From Natrinema sp. CBA1119 (GTDB lineage Archaea > Halobacteriota > Halobacteria > Halobacteriales > Natrialbaceae): a stretch of DNA of 64,000 bases. The stretch is from contig NZ_PDBS01000001.1 of the NCBI RefSeq assembly GCF_002572525.1, forward strand, positions 1,922,001 through 1,986,000. Direction: 5' to 3'. Within the stretch, counting starts at the first letter, position 1. Every line of letters begins with the position of its first letter. Made by a program: the position numbers and the translations under genes. Of the stretch, positions 8,377-16,977 are shown one piece after another. Below the pieces are notes generated by a model that was given only the letters and a program-made list of their open reading frames with translations, was not told the origin of the DNA and ran no database searches.

Positions 8377-8569
8377 CTCGCTCACTCCGTTTGCTCACGG
8401 CTCGCTTCGCTCGCCGTTCGCATCCCCGCGGTTCTCGCTCACTACGTTCGCTCACGGCTCGCTCCGCTCGCCGTTCGCATCCCCGCGGTTCTCGCTCACT
8501 ACGTTCGCTCCGAACCGCGCTCGCTCCGAACCGCGCTCGCTCCGAACCGCGCTCGCTCCGAACCGCGCC
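8377..8569. repeat. Compound tandem repeat (57-bp and 16-bp units)
   Basis: A 57-bp unit beginning CTCGCTCACT occurs at 8377-8433 and 8434-8490 with only three differences, followed by a partial third unit to 8510. A 16-bp unit (CGAACCGCGCTCGCTC) is then repeated exactly at 8511-8526, 8527-8542 and 8543-8558, with a partial fourth to 8569. It ends 17 bp from the stop codon of the radical SAM gene. Frames across it are low-complexity and probably not translated. Confidence 0.9.
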
Positions 8570-8586
8570 CCGCTCGTTCGCGGCAC

Positions 8587-9582
8587 TTATGCCAGCGGCG
8601 TCCGCTCGACGACCTGCCCATCGTATGTCGGATACTGCTCGACGATTTCACCATCCTCGAGGTCACCCTCCTCGATCATCTCTTCTAAGAGCCACCAGGC
8701 GACCTCGACGTGGTTCGTTTTGACGGTATAGAACTCCTCGGGGACGCCGAGGGCCTCGAGGCGCTCGGGGTCGGTGTAGGCCTTGCCGTAGACGAGCGTT
8801 CCGTCGTCGGTGACATCGTCGAACTCGCGGCGGACGTTGCGGGCCATGCGTTTGAGGCGGCGGCGGTGCTGGGCCGCGTCCTTGAAGACGGAGGTACAGA
8901 AGTAGACCTTCTCGTGGTCGCCCATGGCCTCGAGGATCTCCTCGCGGGAGCCGTCGACGGCGCTCATGTGATCCTCTTTGAGCTCGAAGCCTTGCTCTTG
9001 CATCCGTCGGTAGTTGCCGTCGCTCATCTCGAACTCGTTGACGTTACAGAACTCGGCGGCCCCCTCGTCGATCAGTTCGAGGAACTCCGGTTCGGCGCGG
9101 ATGCCGGGAATTTCGAAGGCCGGCGTCAGCCCCTCTTCGCGGGCGATGTAGAGGATGTCCTCCCATTCGGTGCCGTGGAGGTCGCCCCACTGTTCGTACG
9201 GCGGGTGGAAGCGAATCTCGTCGAGACCGGCTTCCGAGAGGCGGCGCATGTTCTCGCGCCCGCCGGTGATGCCGGTGTAGAGGTGCGTGTGGTGGTCCTC
9301 GCCGAACTCGTCTTTGAGTAGCTCGAGATAGTGGCAGGTCCGGTCGAGGGCTTCCTGGGGCTCGCCGCCGGTGATCGACGTGCCCAGCGCGTCCATCCGA
9401 TTCGCCTCGGTGAGAACGTCCTCGTCGCTCTCGACGAGTCGCTCGTTGGCGTAGACGTCGGTGACGTTCTTGCGGTTCTCGCCGAGCGGGCAGTAAAAGC
9501 AGTCGCGCTGGTCGCAGTAACCGTAGACGAACAGCACCATCTTGCCACCTTTCGCGCACTGCTCACAGCCCTTCGAGATCAT
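8587..9582 (-). CDS. Radical SAM protein, COG2108-like
   Basis: A 331-residue radical SAM enzyme. The iron-sulfur signature is C23-x4-C28-x2-C31 (CDQRDCFYC), one residue longer than the classical CX3CX2C. Two more cysteines lie at C6 and C9 (CEQC). SITGGEP is the SAM-binding GGE motif, and the remaining TIM-barrel strands follow (EIRFHPP, FEIPGIRAEPE). The family is annotated as related to pyruvate formate-lyase activating enzymes, but its substrate is unknown. The start at MISKG is chosen because residues before it are not conserved-looking. It is divergent from the histidine kinase gene. Confidence 0.8.
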   Translation of the reverse strand: MISKGCEQCAKGGKMVLFVYGYCDQRDCFYCPLGENRKNVTDVYANERLVESDEDVLTEANRMDALGTSITGGEPQEALDRTCHYLELLKDEFGEDHHTHLYTGITGGRENMRRLSEAGLDEIRFHPPYEQWGDLHGTEWEDILYIAREEGLTPAFEIPGIRAEPEFLELIDEGAAEFCNVNEFEMSDGNYRRMQEQGFELKEDHMSAVDGSREEILEAMGDHEKVYFCTSVFKDAAQHRRRLKRMARNVRREFDDVTDDGTLVYGKAYTDPERLEALGVPEEFYTVKTNHVEVAWWLLEEMIEEGDLEDGEIVEQYPTYDGQVVERTPLA

Positions 9583-9734
9583 TCGAGGAAACGTACCCGC
9601 CCGAGCCTCAAAAGCAGTGCGAATCCGCAGCGTCGCTGTGCCCTGTTGGTCCATCTCGTGGGTGCGGCGACGGTACTCGCCGATCTGATAGGCCATACAC
9701 TATTATACGTCTCGTCCCTAATGATGGGTATCTG

Positions 9735-11813
9735 ATGACTGGCGGGATCCACGTTCTCTGTGTCGACGACGACCCAGACTTCCGCGAGCTGACCGCCACC
9801 GTTCTCGAGCGTCGCAACGACGACATCGACGTGCAGACCGCGCGAAGCGGTCGCGACGGGCTGGCCGTCTTCGACGAGGGTCACGCGGAGCCCGATCGTG
9901 AGATCGACTGTATCGTCAGCGACTACGAGATGCCCGACATGGACGGCCTCGAGTTGCTCGCGGCGGTCCGAAAGCGCGATCGGACGATGCCGTTCATTCT
10001 GTTTACCGGAAAGGGGTCCGAAACGATCGCGAGCGAAGCGATCTCGGCGGGCGTCACCGACTACCTTCAGAAGGGGACCAGCGATCAGTACACCGTGCTG
10101 GCGAACCGAATCGAAAACGCCGTCGAGAAACGCCGCGCCGACCGGGCGCGACGCGAGAGCGAACGCGAGCTCGAGCAGTACCGCGTGCTCGTCGAGACGG
10201 CCTCCGACGCGATGTACGTCCTCGACGACGCGGGGCGCGTGACTATCGCGAACGACGCGTTTTGCGATCTCCTCGACGTCGACCACGACCGCGTCGTGGG
10301 CAGTCACATTTCGACGTTCATCAGCAGAGACTCATTCGAGCGCGGTATCAAGACGGTTCACCAACTGCATTCCGGCGGCGGAGAGTCGGACTACTTCGAA
10401 TGCGTTCTCGAGACCTCCACAGACGGGCAGCGCGTCTACGAGGCCAACGTGTCCGTCATCACCGACGATACCGGCGAGTTTGCCGGCTCGACGGCGGTCA
10501 TCCGCGACGTTACGTCGCGGAAGCAACGCGAACGCGAACTCGCGCAGTACGAACGAATTATCGAACTCGCACCGACCGCCCTCTTCATCCTCGACGCCGA
10601 CGGGTCGATCGACTGGTGTAACGACGAGTTCGCCGACGCGTTCGCCGAGGAGAAGGCGGCGCTACTCGGAACGCCGTTCCCGGAACTCGTCGACCGCGGC
10701 TACTACGACGAGCAGGTGATGTCCAAGTACGCCGAGGAGGTACGGACACTCCTCTCCTCGACAAGCGACCGCGACCGAGCGAAGTATCAGATTCAGTTTT
10801 ACTCGGCCGACGACACGGTGCTCGTTCACGACGTCCATACCAAGTTGCTCCCGCTCGAGGACGGGGAGTTCGCCGGGACGATCCACGCCATCCGCGACAT
10901 CACCCGTCGGCGTCACTACCGGCGCGAACTCGAGCGGCAAAACGACCGGCTGGAGGAGTTCACCAGCCTCGTGAGCCACGACCTGCGGAACCCGCTGAAC
11001 GTCGCCCAGGGACACCTCGAACTGCTCGACGAGCGGACCGACGGCCAACACGTCGACAAAATGCGGTGGTCGCTGTCGCGGATGGAGGAACTCGTCGACG
11101 GACTGCTCGAACTGGCCCGCCAGGGGAAGACGATCGGCGAGCAGGAGTGGCTCCCGCTCGCGTCGGCGGCTCGGGAAGCGTGGTCGACCGTCGATACCGG
11201 CGACGCTCGCCTCGAGATCGATACGGATATCGAGATCTACGGTGACGAAGCAAGGATTCGAACGCTGCTCGAGAACCTGTTTCGAAATGCCGTCGAGCAT
11301 AGCTCGACGAACCCTGCTTCGCAGGCTCAGCAGAACCCCGTGGAACACAGTTCCACGAGCCCCGACTCGCAGGCTCGTCAGGACACCGTCGAGCATCGCT
11401 CGACAGGCGATCAACTCGATTCCCGCGCTGACGACACCGAGGAACACGAGACGGACGGCGACCATGATGGGGCCAACCCCATCGTCGTCACCGTCGGCTC
11501 GCTCGAGGCGGGCGATCACGCTGCCGGCAACGAGACGCGTCCGAACGGGTTCTACGTCGAGGATACGGGACCGGGACTGCCGGCCGATCGCGAATCGCTG
11601 TTCGAGTTCGGGTATACGACAGAGGCGGACGGAACCGGACTCGGACTGGCGATCGTCGACGGGATCGTGACGGCCCACGACTGGTCGATCACGGCTCGAG
11701 ACGGGTCGTCCGGCGGCGCACGGTTCGAGATCGACAGCGTCAGAACTGCGACTGCCGACGCTGACGGCGGACTCGCGATCGATGGTGAAACCGAGACTGA
11801 CGGCACTCCCTGA
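9735..11813 (+). CDS. Hybrid sensor kinase: receiver-PAS-PAS-HisKA-HATPase
   Basis: A 692-residue soluble kinase. Residues 1-125 are a receiver domain (acidic cluster D11-D13, phosphoacceptor D63 in VSDYEMPD, K93). Two PAS domains follow (about 145-265 and 270-395), then a HisKA box with H415 in SHDLRNPLN, and an ATPase domain with N-box LFRNAVEHSS and G-boxes DTGPGLP and GTGLGL. There is no membrane segment, so it senses an internal signal or acts downstream of another kinase. The N-box is followed by a repetitive insert (about 515-585). No separate response regulator is adjacent, as is common in haloarchaea. Confidence 0.92.
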   Translation: MTGGIHVLCVDDDPDFRELTATVLERRNDDIDVQTARSGRDGLAVFDEGHAEPDREIDCIVSDYEMPDMDGLELLAAVRKRDRTMPFILFTGKGSETIASEAISAGVTDYLQKGTSDQYTVLANRIENAVEKRRADRARRESERELEQYRVLVETASDAMYVLDDAGRVTIANDAFCDLLDVDHDRVVGSHISTFISRDSFERGIKTVHQLHSGGGESDYFECVLETSTDGQRVYEANVSVITDDTGEFAGSTAVIRDVTSRKQRERELAQYERIIELAPTALFILDADGSIDWCNDEFADAFAEEKAALLGTPFPELVDRGYYDEQVMSKYAEEVRTLLSSTSDRDRAKYQIQFYSADDTVLVHDVHTKLLPLEDGEFAGTIHAIRDITRRRHYRRELERQNDRLEEFTSLVSHDLRNPLNVAQGHLELLDERTDGQHVDKMRWSLSRMEELVDGLLELARQGKTIGEQEWLPLASAAREAWSTVDTGDARLEIDTDIEIYGDEARIRTLLENLFRNAVEHSSTNPASQAQQNPVEHSSTSPDSQARQDTVEHRSTGDQLDSRADDTEEHETDGDHDGANPIVVTVGSLEAGDHAAGNETRPNGFYVEDTGPGLPADRESLFEFGYTTEADGTGLGLAIVDGIVTAHDWSITARDGSSGGARFEIDSVRTATADADGGLAIDGETETDGTP

Positions 11814-12006
11814 GTCGACTGGACACGATTCGTCTCGGCCGTCGTTCGCTCCGATTGCCGTTCGCCCGACCGCTATTCACCCGACCTTCGATTCGGTCAC
11901 GGTTCTCGCGCTGATTGATCGACGCCGATACACGGGTTCGCGTCGACTGACTGATCCGTTCTCCGTCCCAGAAGACGGAAATACCGCGGCGTGCAACCAC
12001 AACCCG

Positions 12007-13122
12007 ATGCTGCTGGTCCTCTGTGTCGACCTCGACGACGACCTCGGCCGCAAGACCGGTTTTTCGACGCCGGTCATCGGTCGCGAGCCCGTCGAGGAAG
12101 CGGCCGTCGCCCTCGCGACCGCCGACCCGGAGGATTCGGACGTCAACGTCATTTTTCAGGGGTTGCACGTCTACGACGACCTCACCGAGCGCGACGAGAG
12201 CGTCGAGGTCGCCGTCGTCACCGGTAACGACCAGGGCGACGTCAGCGCCAACCGCGAGGTCGGCGACGAGGTCGACACCGTCCTCGCGAGCCTCTCGACC
12301 GGCGAGGACGTCACCGCACTCGTGGTCACCGACGGGGCCCAGGACGAGTCCGTCATTCCGATCATCCGCTCGCGGGTCCCCATCGACGGCGTCCGGCGGG
12401 TCGTCGTTCGACAGGCGCAGAACTTAGAGTCGATGTACTACACGATCAAGCAAGTGCTGAACGACCCCGAAACGCGCGGAACGGTGCTCATTCCGCTGGG
12501 AATCCTGCTGTTGATCTATCCGCTCGCGCTGATCGGGACCTTCCTGAACCTGCCGGGGTTCGTGCTGGGGACGACGTCGGCGCTGCTCGGGCTCTATCTC
12601 ATCTCGCGCGGGCTCGGTCTCGGCGACCGACTGGACGCGACCGTCGAACGCGCCCGCCGCTCGCTGTACGCCGGGCGGACGACTCTGTTGGCGTACATCG
12701 TTGCTGCTGCCCTGTTCGTTCTCGGCGGCGTCAGCGGCATGGACACGCTCGAGTCAGTCCGTCGATCGACATCCGGCGACCTCGGGGTCCCCGTTATGCT
12801 CGCCGCGCTCGTCTACGGCTCGATCCACTGGTTCGCCGCCGCGGGGCTGACCACCAGCCTCGGCCAGATCACCGACGAGTACATCGCGGGCTCGCTCGAG
12901 TGGCGATACCTCAACGCGCCGTTTTACGTGCTCTCGATCGCGGTCGTTCTCCACGCGGTGAGCGCGTTTTTCCTCGGCGACGTCGAAATAGCATATCTCG
13001 CGGCAGCGCTGACGGCGGGAACGCTCCTGGGAATCGTGAGCACGCTCACGTTCGCCGTCGCGGAATCGCGGTTTTCCGACTCGGACCGAGAGGAAGGGAC
13101 GCGGGGAGCTGAGCGGGTCTAA
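12007..13122 (+). CDS. DUF373 family membrane protein
   Basis: A 371-residue protein with a soluble N-terminal half and about six hydrophobic helices in the C-terminal half (from ~160: VLIPLGILLLIYPLALIG). The start MLLVLCVDLDDDLGRKTGF is the typical DUF373 N-terminus, so the long upstream extension of the frame is excluded. The N-half contains acidic strands (CVDLDDD, VAVVTGNDQGDV). The family is archaeal and of unknown function. It lies 193 bp after the histidine kinase on the same strand; no functional link is apparent. Confidence 0.88.
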   Translation: MLLVLCVDLDDDLGRKTGFSTPVIGREPVEEAAVALATADPEDSDVNVIFQGLHVYDDLTERDESVEVAVVTGNDQGDVSANREVGDEVDTVLASLSTGEDVTALVVTDGAQDESVIPIIRSRVPIDGVRRVVVRQAQNLESMYYTIKQVLNDPETRGTVLIPLGILLLIYPLALIGTFLNLPGFVLGTTSALLGLYLISRGLGLGDRLDATVERARRSLYAGRTTLLAYIVAAALFVLGGVSGMDTLESVRRSTSGDLGVPVMLAALVYGSIHWFAAAGLTTSLGQITDEYIAGSLEWRYLNAPFYVLSIAVVLHAVSAFFLGDVEIAYLAAALTAGTLLGIVSTLTFAVAESRFSDSDREEGTRGAERV

Positions 13123-13169
13123 CCTCGCATCGCCTCTTGTTGTGGGCCGCCTCTATGACGATGCCGTCC

Positions 13170-14015
13170 TTACCGCTCGCGCTCGACGACGAACTCCGCC
13201 AGCTCGAGCAGGTACTTTCGCGCGTCGGGATCGGCGACCTCGACCCGGTCCAGGGCCTCGATCGCCCGGTCGACTTCGCTGCGGGCGCGATCGTTCGCCT
13301 CCTCGGGCGTGAGCTTGGTCACCTGGACGACCGACGGCCGCTCGAGGGCGGCGTCGTGGCCGGTCGGTTTGCCCAGCGCTTCTGGATCGGCAACGGCGTC
13401 TAACACGTCGTCCCTGATCTGAAATGCGACGCCGACCCGTTCGGCGTACTCGCCGAGCGCGTCGACGGTAACGGGGTCGGAGTCGGCGGCGATCGCGCCG
13501 AGTTCCGCCGCGGCTCGAAATAGCGCGCCGGTCTTGCGCCGAGCGAGGGTCATGTACTCGTCCTCGTTCGCGGGTTCGGCCGACAGTTCGGTCGCCTCGC
13601 CAACGCCGAGTTCGACCATCGCGTCGGCGACGACCCGGGTCGCGTCCGGATCGGCGGAAAAGAGCGCGAAGGCTTCGCCCAGCAGTCCGTCGCTCGTGAT
13701 AATCGCCGGCCCGTGGCCGAACTCGGCCCAGGCGCTGGTCGTCCCACGTCGCAGTTCGGAGCGATCGATGATGTCGTCGATGACCAGCGACGCCGTGTGA
13801 ACGAGTTCGATCCCGACGCCGAACTCCACGGCGTCCTCGGCCCGTCCGCCGACGGTTTCGCAGGCCAGCAGTGTCACCATCGGTCGGACGCGCTTTCCCC
13901 CGGAGAGCGCGACGTGGCGAACTTCCTCGGAGAGCGTCTCGGGTTCGACCCCCTCGACCACCTCGACGAGACGCGTCTCGATCAGCGCCCGTCGGCGCTC
14001 CAGCAGTTCCATCAC
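13170..14015 (-). CDS. idsA: Polyprenyl synthetase (geranylgeranyl/farnesyl diphosphate synthase type)
   Basis: A 281-residue trans-isoprenyl diphosphate synthase. It condenses isopentenyl diphosphate with allylic diphosphates to make the C20 (or C25) chains of archaeal ether lipids, and carotenoid and quinone precursors. Both aspartate-rich motifs are present: DDIID at 80-84 and DDVLD at 202-206. GGKRVRP binds diphosphate, and KTGAL and FQIRDD are typical. The protein is somewhat shorter than usual (~300-350), lacking a long N-terminus. MM at the start leaves two possible initiators one codon apart. Product length cannot be settled from sequence. Confidence 0.92.
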   Translation of the reverse strand: MMELLERRRALIETRLVEVVEGVEPETLSEEVRHVALSGGKRVRPMVTLLACETVGGRAEDAVEFGVGIELVHTASLVIDDIIDRSELRRGTTSAWAEFGHGPAIITSDGLLGEAFALFSADPDATRVVADAMVELGVGEATELSAEPANEDEYMTLARRKTGALFRAAAELGAIAADSDPVTVDALGEYAERVGVAFQIRDDVLDAVADPEALGKPTGHDAALERPSVVQVTKLTPEEANDRARSEVDRAIEALDRVEVADPDARKYLLELAEFVVERER

Positions 14016-14402
14016 CCGGGCTTAGGATGCGGTGGAAAAGTAGCTAACGGATCATCCACGACCCTTTTGTACCGACCTTTTTTGCGTTCGGGTTCACTGC
14101 GTTCACCACTCTCTGCTCACGGGCGCGAAGCGCCCGTTCGCACGTCACGCGGGACCTCCGGTCCCGCGCTGGCGCAAAATCTCGACCAAAAAATGCCGCT
14201 CGCTCACTGGCTCACGGTGGTTCGAGAGAGCAAAGCTCTCTCGTCATCACGAAACGCCGAAGGCGTTTCGAACGACTCCGCCGTTCGCCTGTCCACGGCG
14301 CTTCGCGCCGCGAAATCGTTCGCTCGCGGTACTATCGCTTGCTCGACAACCTCGAGATACCGCGACTGCAAAAAATCGACTCGAATCGACCGTGACGCCT
14401 GC
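14016..14402. repeat. Hairpin-rich intergenic repeat, copy A
   Basis: This gene-free region has a core starting near 14073 (CGACCTTTTTTGCG) and continuing to TCTCGACCAAAAAATGCCGC; the same core occurs at 63605-63690. Added to it are five short perfect hairpins: 14121-14135 (loop GAA), 14149-14167, 14223-14243 (loop AAA), 14250-14270 (loop GAA) and 14296-14310 (loop TTC). It lies downstream of etfA and upstream of the prenyl synthase gene, so it may act as a terminator region. No coding sense was found. Confidence 0.75.
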
Positions 14403-15359
14403 TCAGCCTTCGAACTCGTCGATGAGTTCGGGGACGACATCGAAGAGGTCGTCGACGATCGCGTAGTCGGCGATGTCCATGATCGGCGCGTTGGGGTCCG
14501 TGTTGATCGCGACGATCGTATCGGAGCCCTTCATGCCGGCGACGTGCTGGACTGCGCCGGAGATACCGATGGCGATGTAGACGTCGGGCGTGACGACCTT
14601 CCCGGACTGGCCGACCTGTCGATTCTTGGGCAGCCAGCCGTTGTCGACGATCGGTCGGGACGAGGACAGCGTCGCACCGAGCGCGTCCGCCAGGTCGCGG
14701 ATCAGGTCGAGGTTCTCCTCTTCTTCGATCCCGCGGCCGATCGAGACGAGGAGTTCGGCCTCGCTGATGTCGACGTCGCCGCCGCCGACCTCTTCGAAGC
14801 CGCTGACCGTCGAGCCGATGGCGTCCTCGTCGATGTCGGCGTCGAAGGCCTCGATCGACGCGTCGCCGGTGCCTTCGGCCTGAGGCCATTCGGCACTTCG
14901 GATCGTGACGACCGCCTCGCCCTCGAGTTCGTTGGTCGTCTCGACTTTGCCGCCGTACATCTCGCGGGTGGCGACGAGCGTTTCGCCGTCAGTCTCGAGG
15001 TCGATCGTGTCGGTGACGACGGGGAGATCGAGCTGGTTCGCGACGGCGGGGGCGTAGTCGAGCCCGTTGACGCTGTTGGGCGTCAGGACGTACTGCGGGG
15101 CGAGGTCGTCGTAGAGCTGCGTGATCGCCTGCGTGTAGACGTCGTGGTTGAACTCCTCGCCGTGGGAGACGGTGTGGATAGCGTCGACGCCGTCGCGATT
15201 GAGTTTGTCGGCGAAGTCGTCGACGGTACCGCTGATGACCGCGAGGTGGAGGTCGCCGCCGGTTTCGTCGGCGAGTTCGCGCCCGGCGGTGATAATCTCG
15301 TAGCTGACGTCGCGCAGGTCGCCGCGGCGGTGGTCCGTGACCGCGAGGACGTCCGTCAT
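14403..15359 (-). CDS. etfA: Electron transfer flavoprotein alpha subunit
   Basis: A 318-residue ETF alpha chain. With EtfB it forms a heterodimer carrying FAD that takes electrons from acyl-CoA and similar dehydrogenases and passes them to a membrane quinone reductase. The C-terminal FAD domain shows [18 protein letters not shown], the conserved QVGQSGK VV-type motif, [19 protein letters not shown] and [10 protein letters not shown]. It follows etfB with a 4-bp overlap of stop and start. No dehydrogenase or ETF-quinone oxidoreductase gene is adjacent. Confidence 0.95.
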   Translation of the reverse strand: MTDVLAVTDHRRGDLRDVSYEIITAGRELADETGGDLHLAVISGTVDDFADKLNRDGVDAIHTVSHGEEFNHDVYTQAITQLYDDLAPQYVLTPNSVNGLDYAPAVANQLDLPVVTDTIDLETDGETLVATREMYGGKVETTNELEGEAVVTIRSAEWPQAEGTGDASIEAFDADIDEDAIGSTVSGFEEVGGGDVDISEAELLVSIGRGIEEEENLDLIRDLADALGATLSSSRPIVDNGWLPKNRQVGQSGKVVTPDVYIAIGISGAVQHVAGMKGSDTIVAINTDPNAPIMDIADYAIVDDLFDVVPELIDEFEG

Positions 15360-16150
15360 TGTGCCACCCCCTTGTCGCGGAGCAGTTCTCCCAGCTCAGA
15401 CGCCGTTTCGTCGGCGCTGCCCTCCCAGAAGGTCGCGTCGCTCTCGCTTTCGGGCTCGTACATGGCCGTCAGGTCGAGTTCGGATTCGATAGTGCTCTCG
15501 TCGACGCCGATATCGGCGAGGGCCTTGACGTCGAGTTCTTTCCGCTGTGCCTGCCGAATACCGCGAAGACTGGCGTAGCGGGGCTCGTTGATCCCCGTCT
15601 GGATCGTCAACACGGCCGGGAGCTCGAGTTCGGTGAGCTCCTCGACGCCGCCCTCGAGTTCGCGGCGCACGGAGGCGACGCCCTCCTCGAGGTCGTGTTC
15701 GAGGTGGTTGACGACGGCGCCCCACTGGAAGCCGAGGTTCTCGGCCACGGAAACGCCGGTCGCGGCGAAGCTGTCGTCGCCGGCCTGGACGCCCGAGAGG
15801 ACGAGGTCGGGATCTTCCGCTTCGATGACGGCGCTGAGGATCTCCGTCTTGGCGTTGACGTCGAGCAGGTCGACGCCCTCGAGGGAGTCGTCCCAGACGC
15901 GGACGGCGCGGTCGGCGCCCTTTGCGAGGGCCTGTCGGATGGTCTGTTCGCACTCTTCCGGACCGATGGTGACGGTGACGACTTCGTCGGCGATACCGTC
16001 TTCCTGGAGCTGGACGGCCTCTTCGATCGCGTAGTCATCCCACTCATTGAGATCGGCACCGAGGTACTGGTCGGCAATTTCGGTTCCCTCGATTTCGAAC
16101 TCGTCTTCGACGGTCGATACCTCTTTGACCGTAACGAGAATTTTCATCAT
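15356..16150 (-). CDS. etfB: Electron transfer flavoprotein beta subunit
   Basis: A 264-residue ETF beta chain. It begins with the typical KILVTVKEV strand and has NEWDDYAIEEAVQL, the DLVLSGVQAGDDSFAATG nucleotide-binding region, and the recognition-loop area around LPAVLTIQTGINEPRYASL. It is the first gene of a two-gene operon and overlaps etfA by 4 bp. The start may be either of two adjacent methionines (MMKIL). It pairs with EtfA as the electron carrier for fatty-acid or amino-acid dehydrogenases. Confidence 0.95.
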   Translation of the reverse strand: MMKILVTVKEVSTVEDEFEIEGTEIADQYLGADLNEWDDYAIEEAVQLQEDGIADEVVTVTIGPEECEQTIRQALAKGADRAVRVWDDSLEGVDLLDVNAKTEILSAVIEAEDPDLVLSGVQAGDDSFAATGVSVAENLGFQWGAVVNHLEHDLEEGVASVRRELEGGVEELTELELPAVLTIQTGINEPRYASLRGIRQAQRKELDVKALADIGVDESTIESELDLTAMYEPESESDATFWEGSADETASELGELLRDKGVAQ

Positions 16151-16353
16151 CCATCACTGCAACGTCCATACCGTAAACCTTTTCGAAACCGCCCGTCACC
16201 CAGAAGGCGTTCAGTTACCATCTTTCAAATACCATTCATAATTCGTTATGTCTGCAGTCGATTCTCCAACGGATGGCTACCAGTGTTTCGCCCGCTCTCG
16301 TTCGCGATCCGGAAGACGGAAACGGTTTAACGCCACCGCTGGTAGTGCCGCTC

Positions 16354-16854
16354 ATGGCAGACTGTCCACTCGCCGATGACTGCCCAGAATTCTCCGAACG
16401 GATCTCGGGAATGGGATGTCAACACTACGGTGACCGGGGTGGCAAGGAGTGGTGCAACCAATACAATCAGCCGATCGACGATCTCAAGACCCAGCCGGTC
16501 AAGTCGGGCGAGGAAGTCGTCATCGACGTCGTCGACATGCACGAAAGCGGCGCCGGCGTCGGCCGAACCGAGGACGGATTCATCGTCATGGTCGACGGTA
16601 TCTTACCGGAAGCCCGCGCTCGAGTCGAGATTACGCGGGTACACAGCAATCACGCACGAGCGGAGGAGCTAGAGATCCTGCCGATGGATCCCGACGACGA
16701 CGAAGCCGAAGCGGCAGACGCGGAAGCGGACGGAGACGAGAGCGCGGAGACGGAAGAGGATGCAGTCATCGACGACGAAACCGGTGCGAGCGACGATGAT
16801 GGCGGCCCGCAGCGCGAGCGACTCGGCAGCCGCGATAACTTCTGGGGCTCCTAA
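16354..16854 (+). CDS. TRAM-domain protein with N-terminal cysteines
   Basis: A 166-residue protein. Residues 1-40 carry four cysteines (CPLADDC, GMGCQHY, EWCNQY). Residues 50-110 are a TRAM RNA-binding domain (GEEVVIDVVDMHESGAGVG...VDGILPEARARVEI). The C-terminus is a long acidic tail. TRAM proteins bind tRNA or rRNA; stand-alone archaeal ones are thought to act as RNA chaperones. The start at MADCPLADDC is chosen because it begins the cysteine motif; upstream in-frame codons show no such sense. It is divergent from etfB. Confidence 0.85.
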   Translation: MADCPLADDCPEFSERISGMGCQHYGDRGGKEWCNQYNQPIDDLKTQPVKSGEEVVIDVVDMHESGAGVGRTEDGFIVMVDGILPEARARVEITRVHSNHARAEELEILPMDPDDDEAEAADAEADGDESAETEEDAVIDDETGASDDDGGPQRERLGSRDNFWGS

Positions 16855-16942
16855 CACCCGCCTCGAGTGGACAGTCGACGCGGTGGATTCTCACGGAGTC
16901 CGGACGCCCGTTCGGGCGATTCTCGATCCGATGGCAACAAGA

Positions 16943-16952
16943 TGTAAATATC
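16943..16952 (+). promoter_or_regulatory. Probable TATA box of the DUF4129-DUF58 operon
   Basis: TGTAAATATC lies 26-35 bp upstream of the ATG at 16978, which fits a leaderless or very short-leader transcript. Confidence 0.5.
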
Positions 16953-16977
16953 GATTCTGTTTACTGTACGGTAATCG

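Noticed and set aside
8377-8569. Possible CRISPR array
   Set aside because: Units are directly adjacent without unique spacers, and no cas gene is present.
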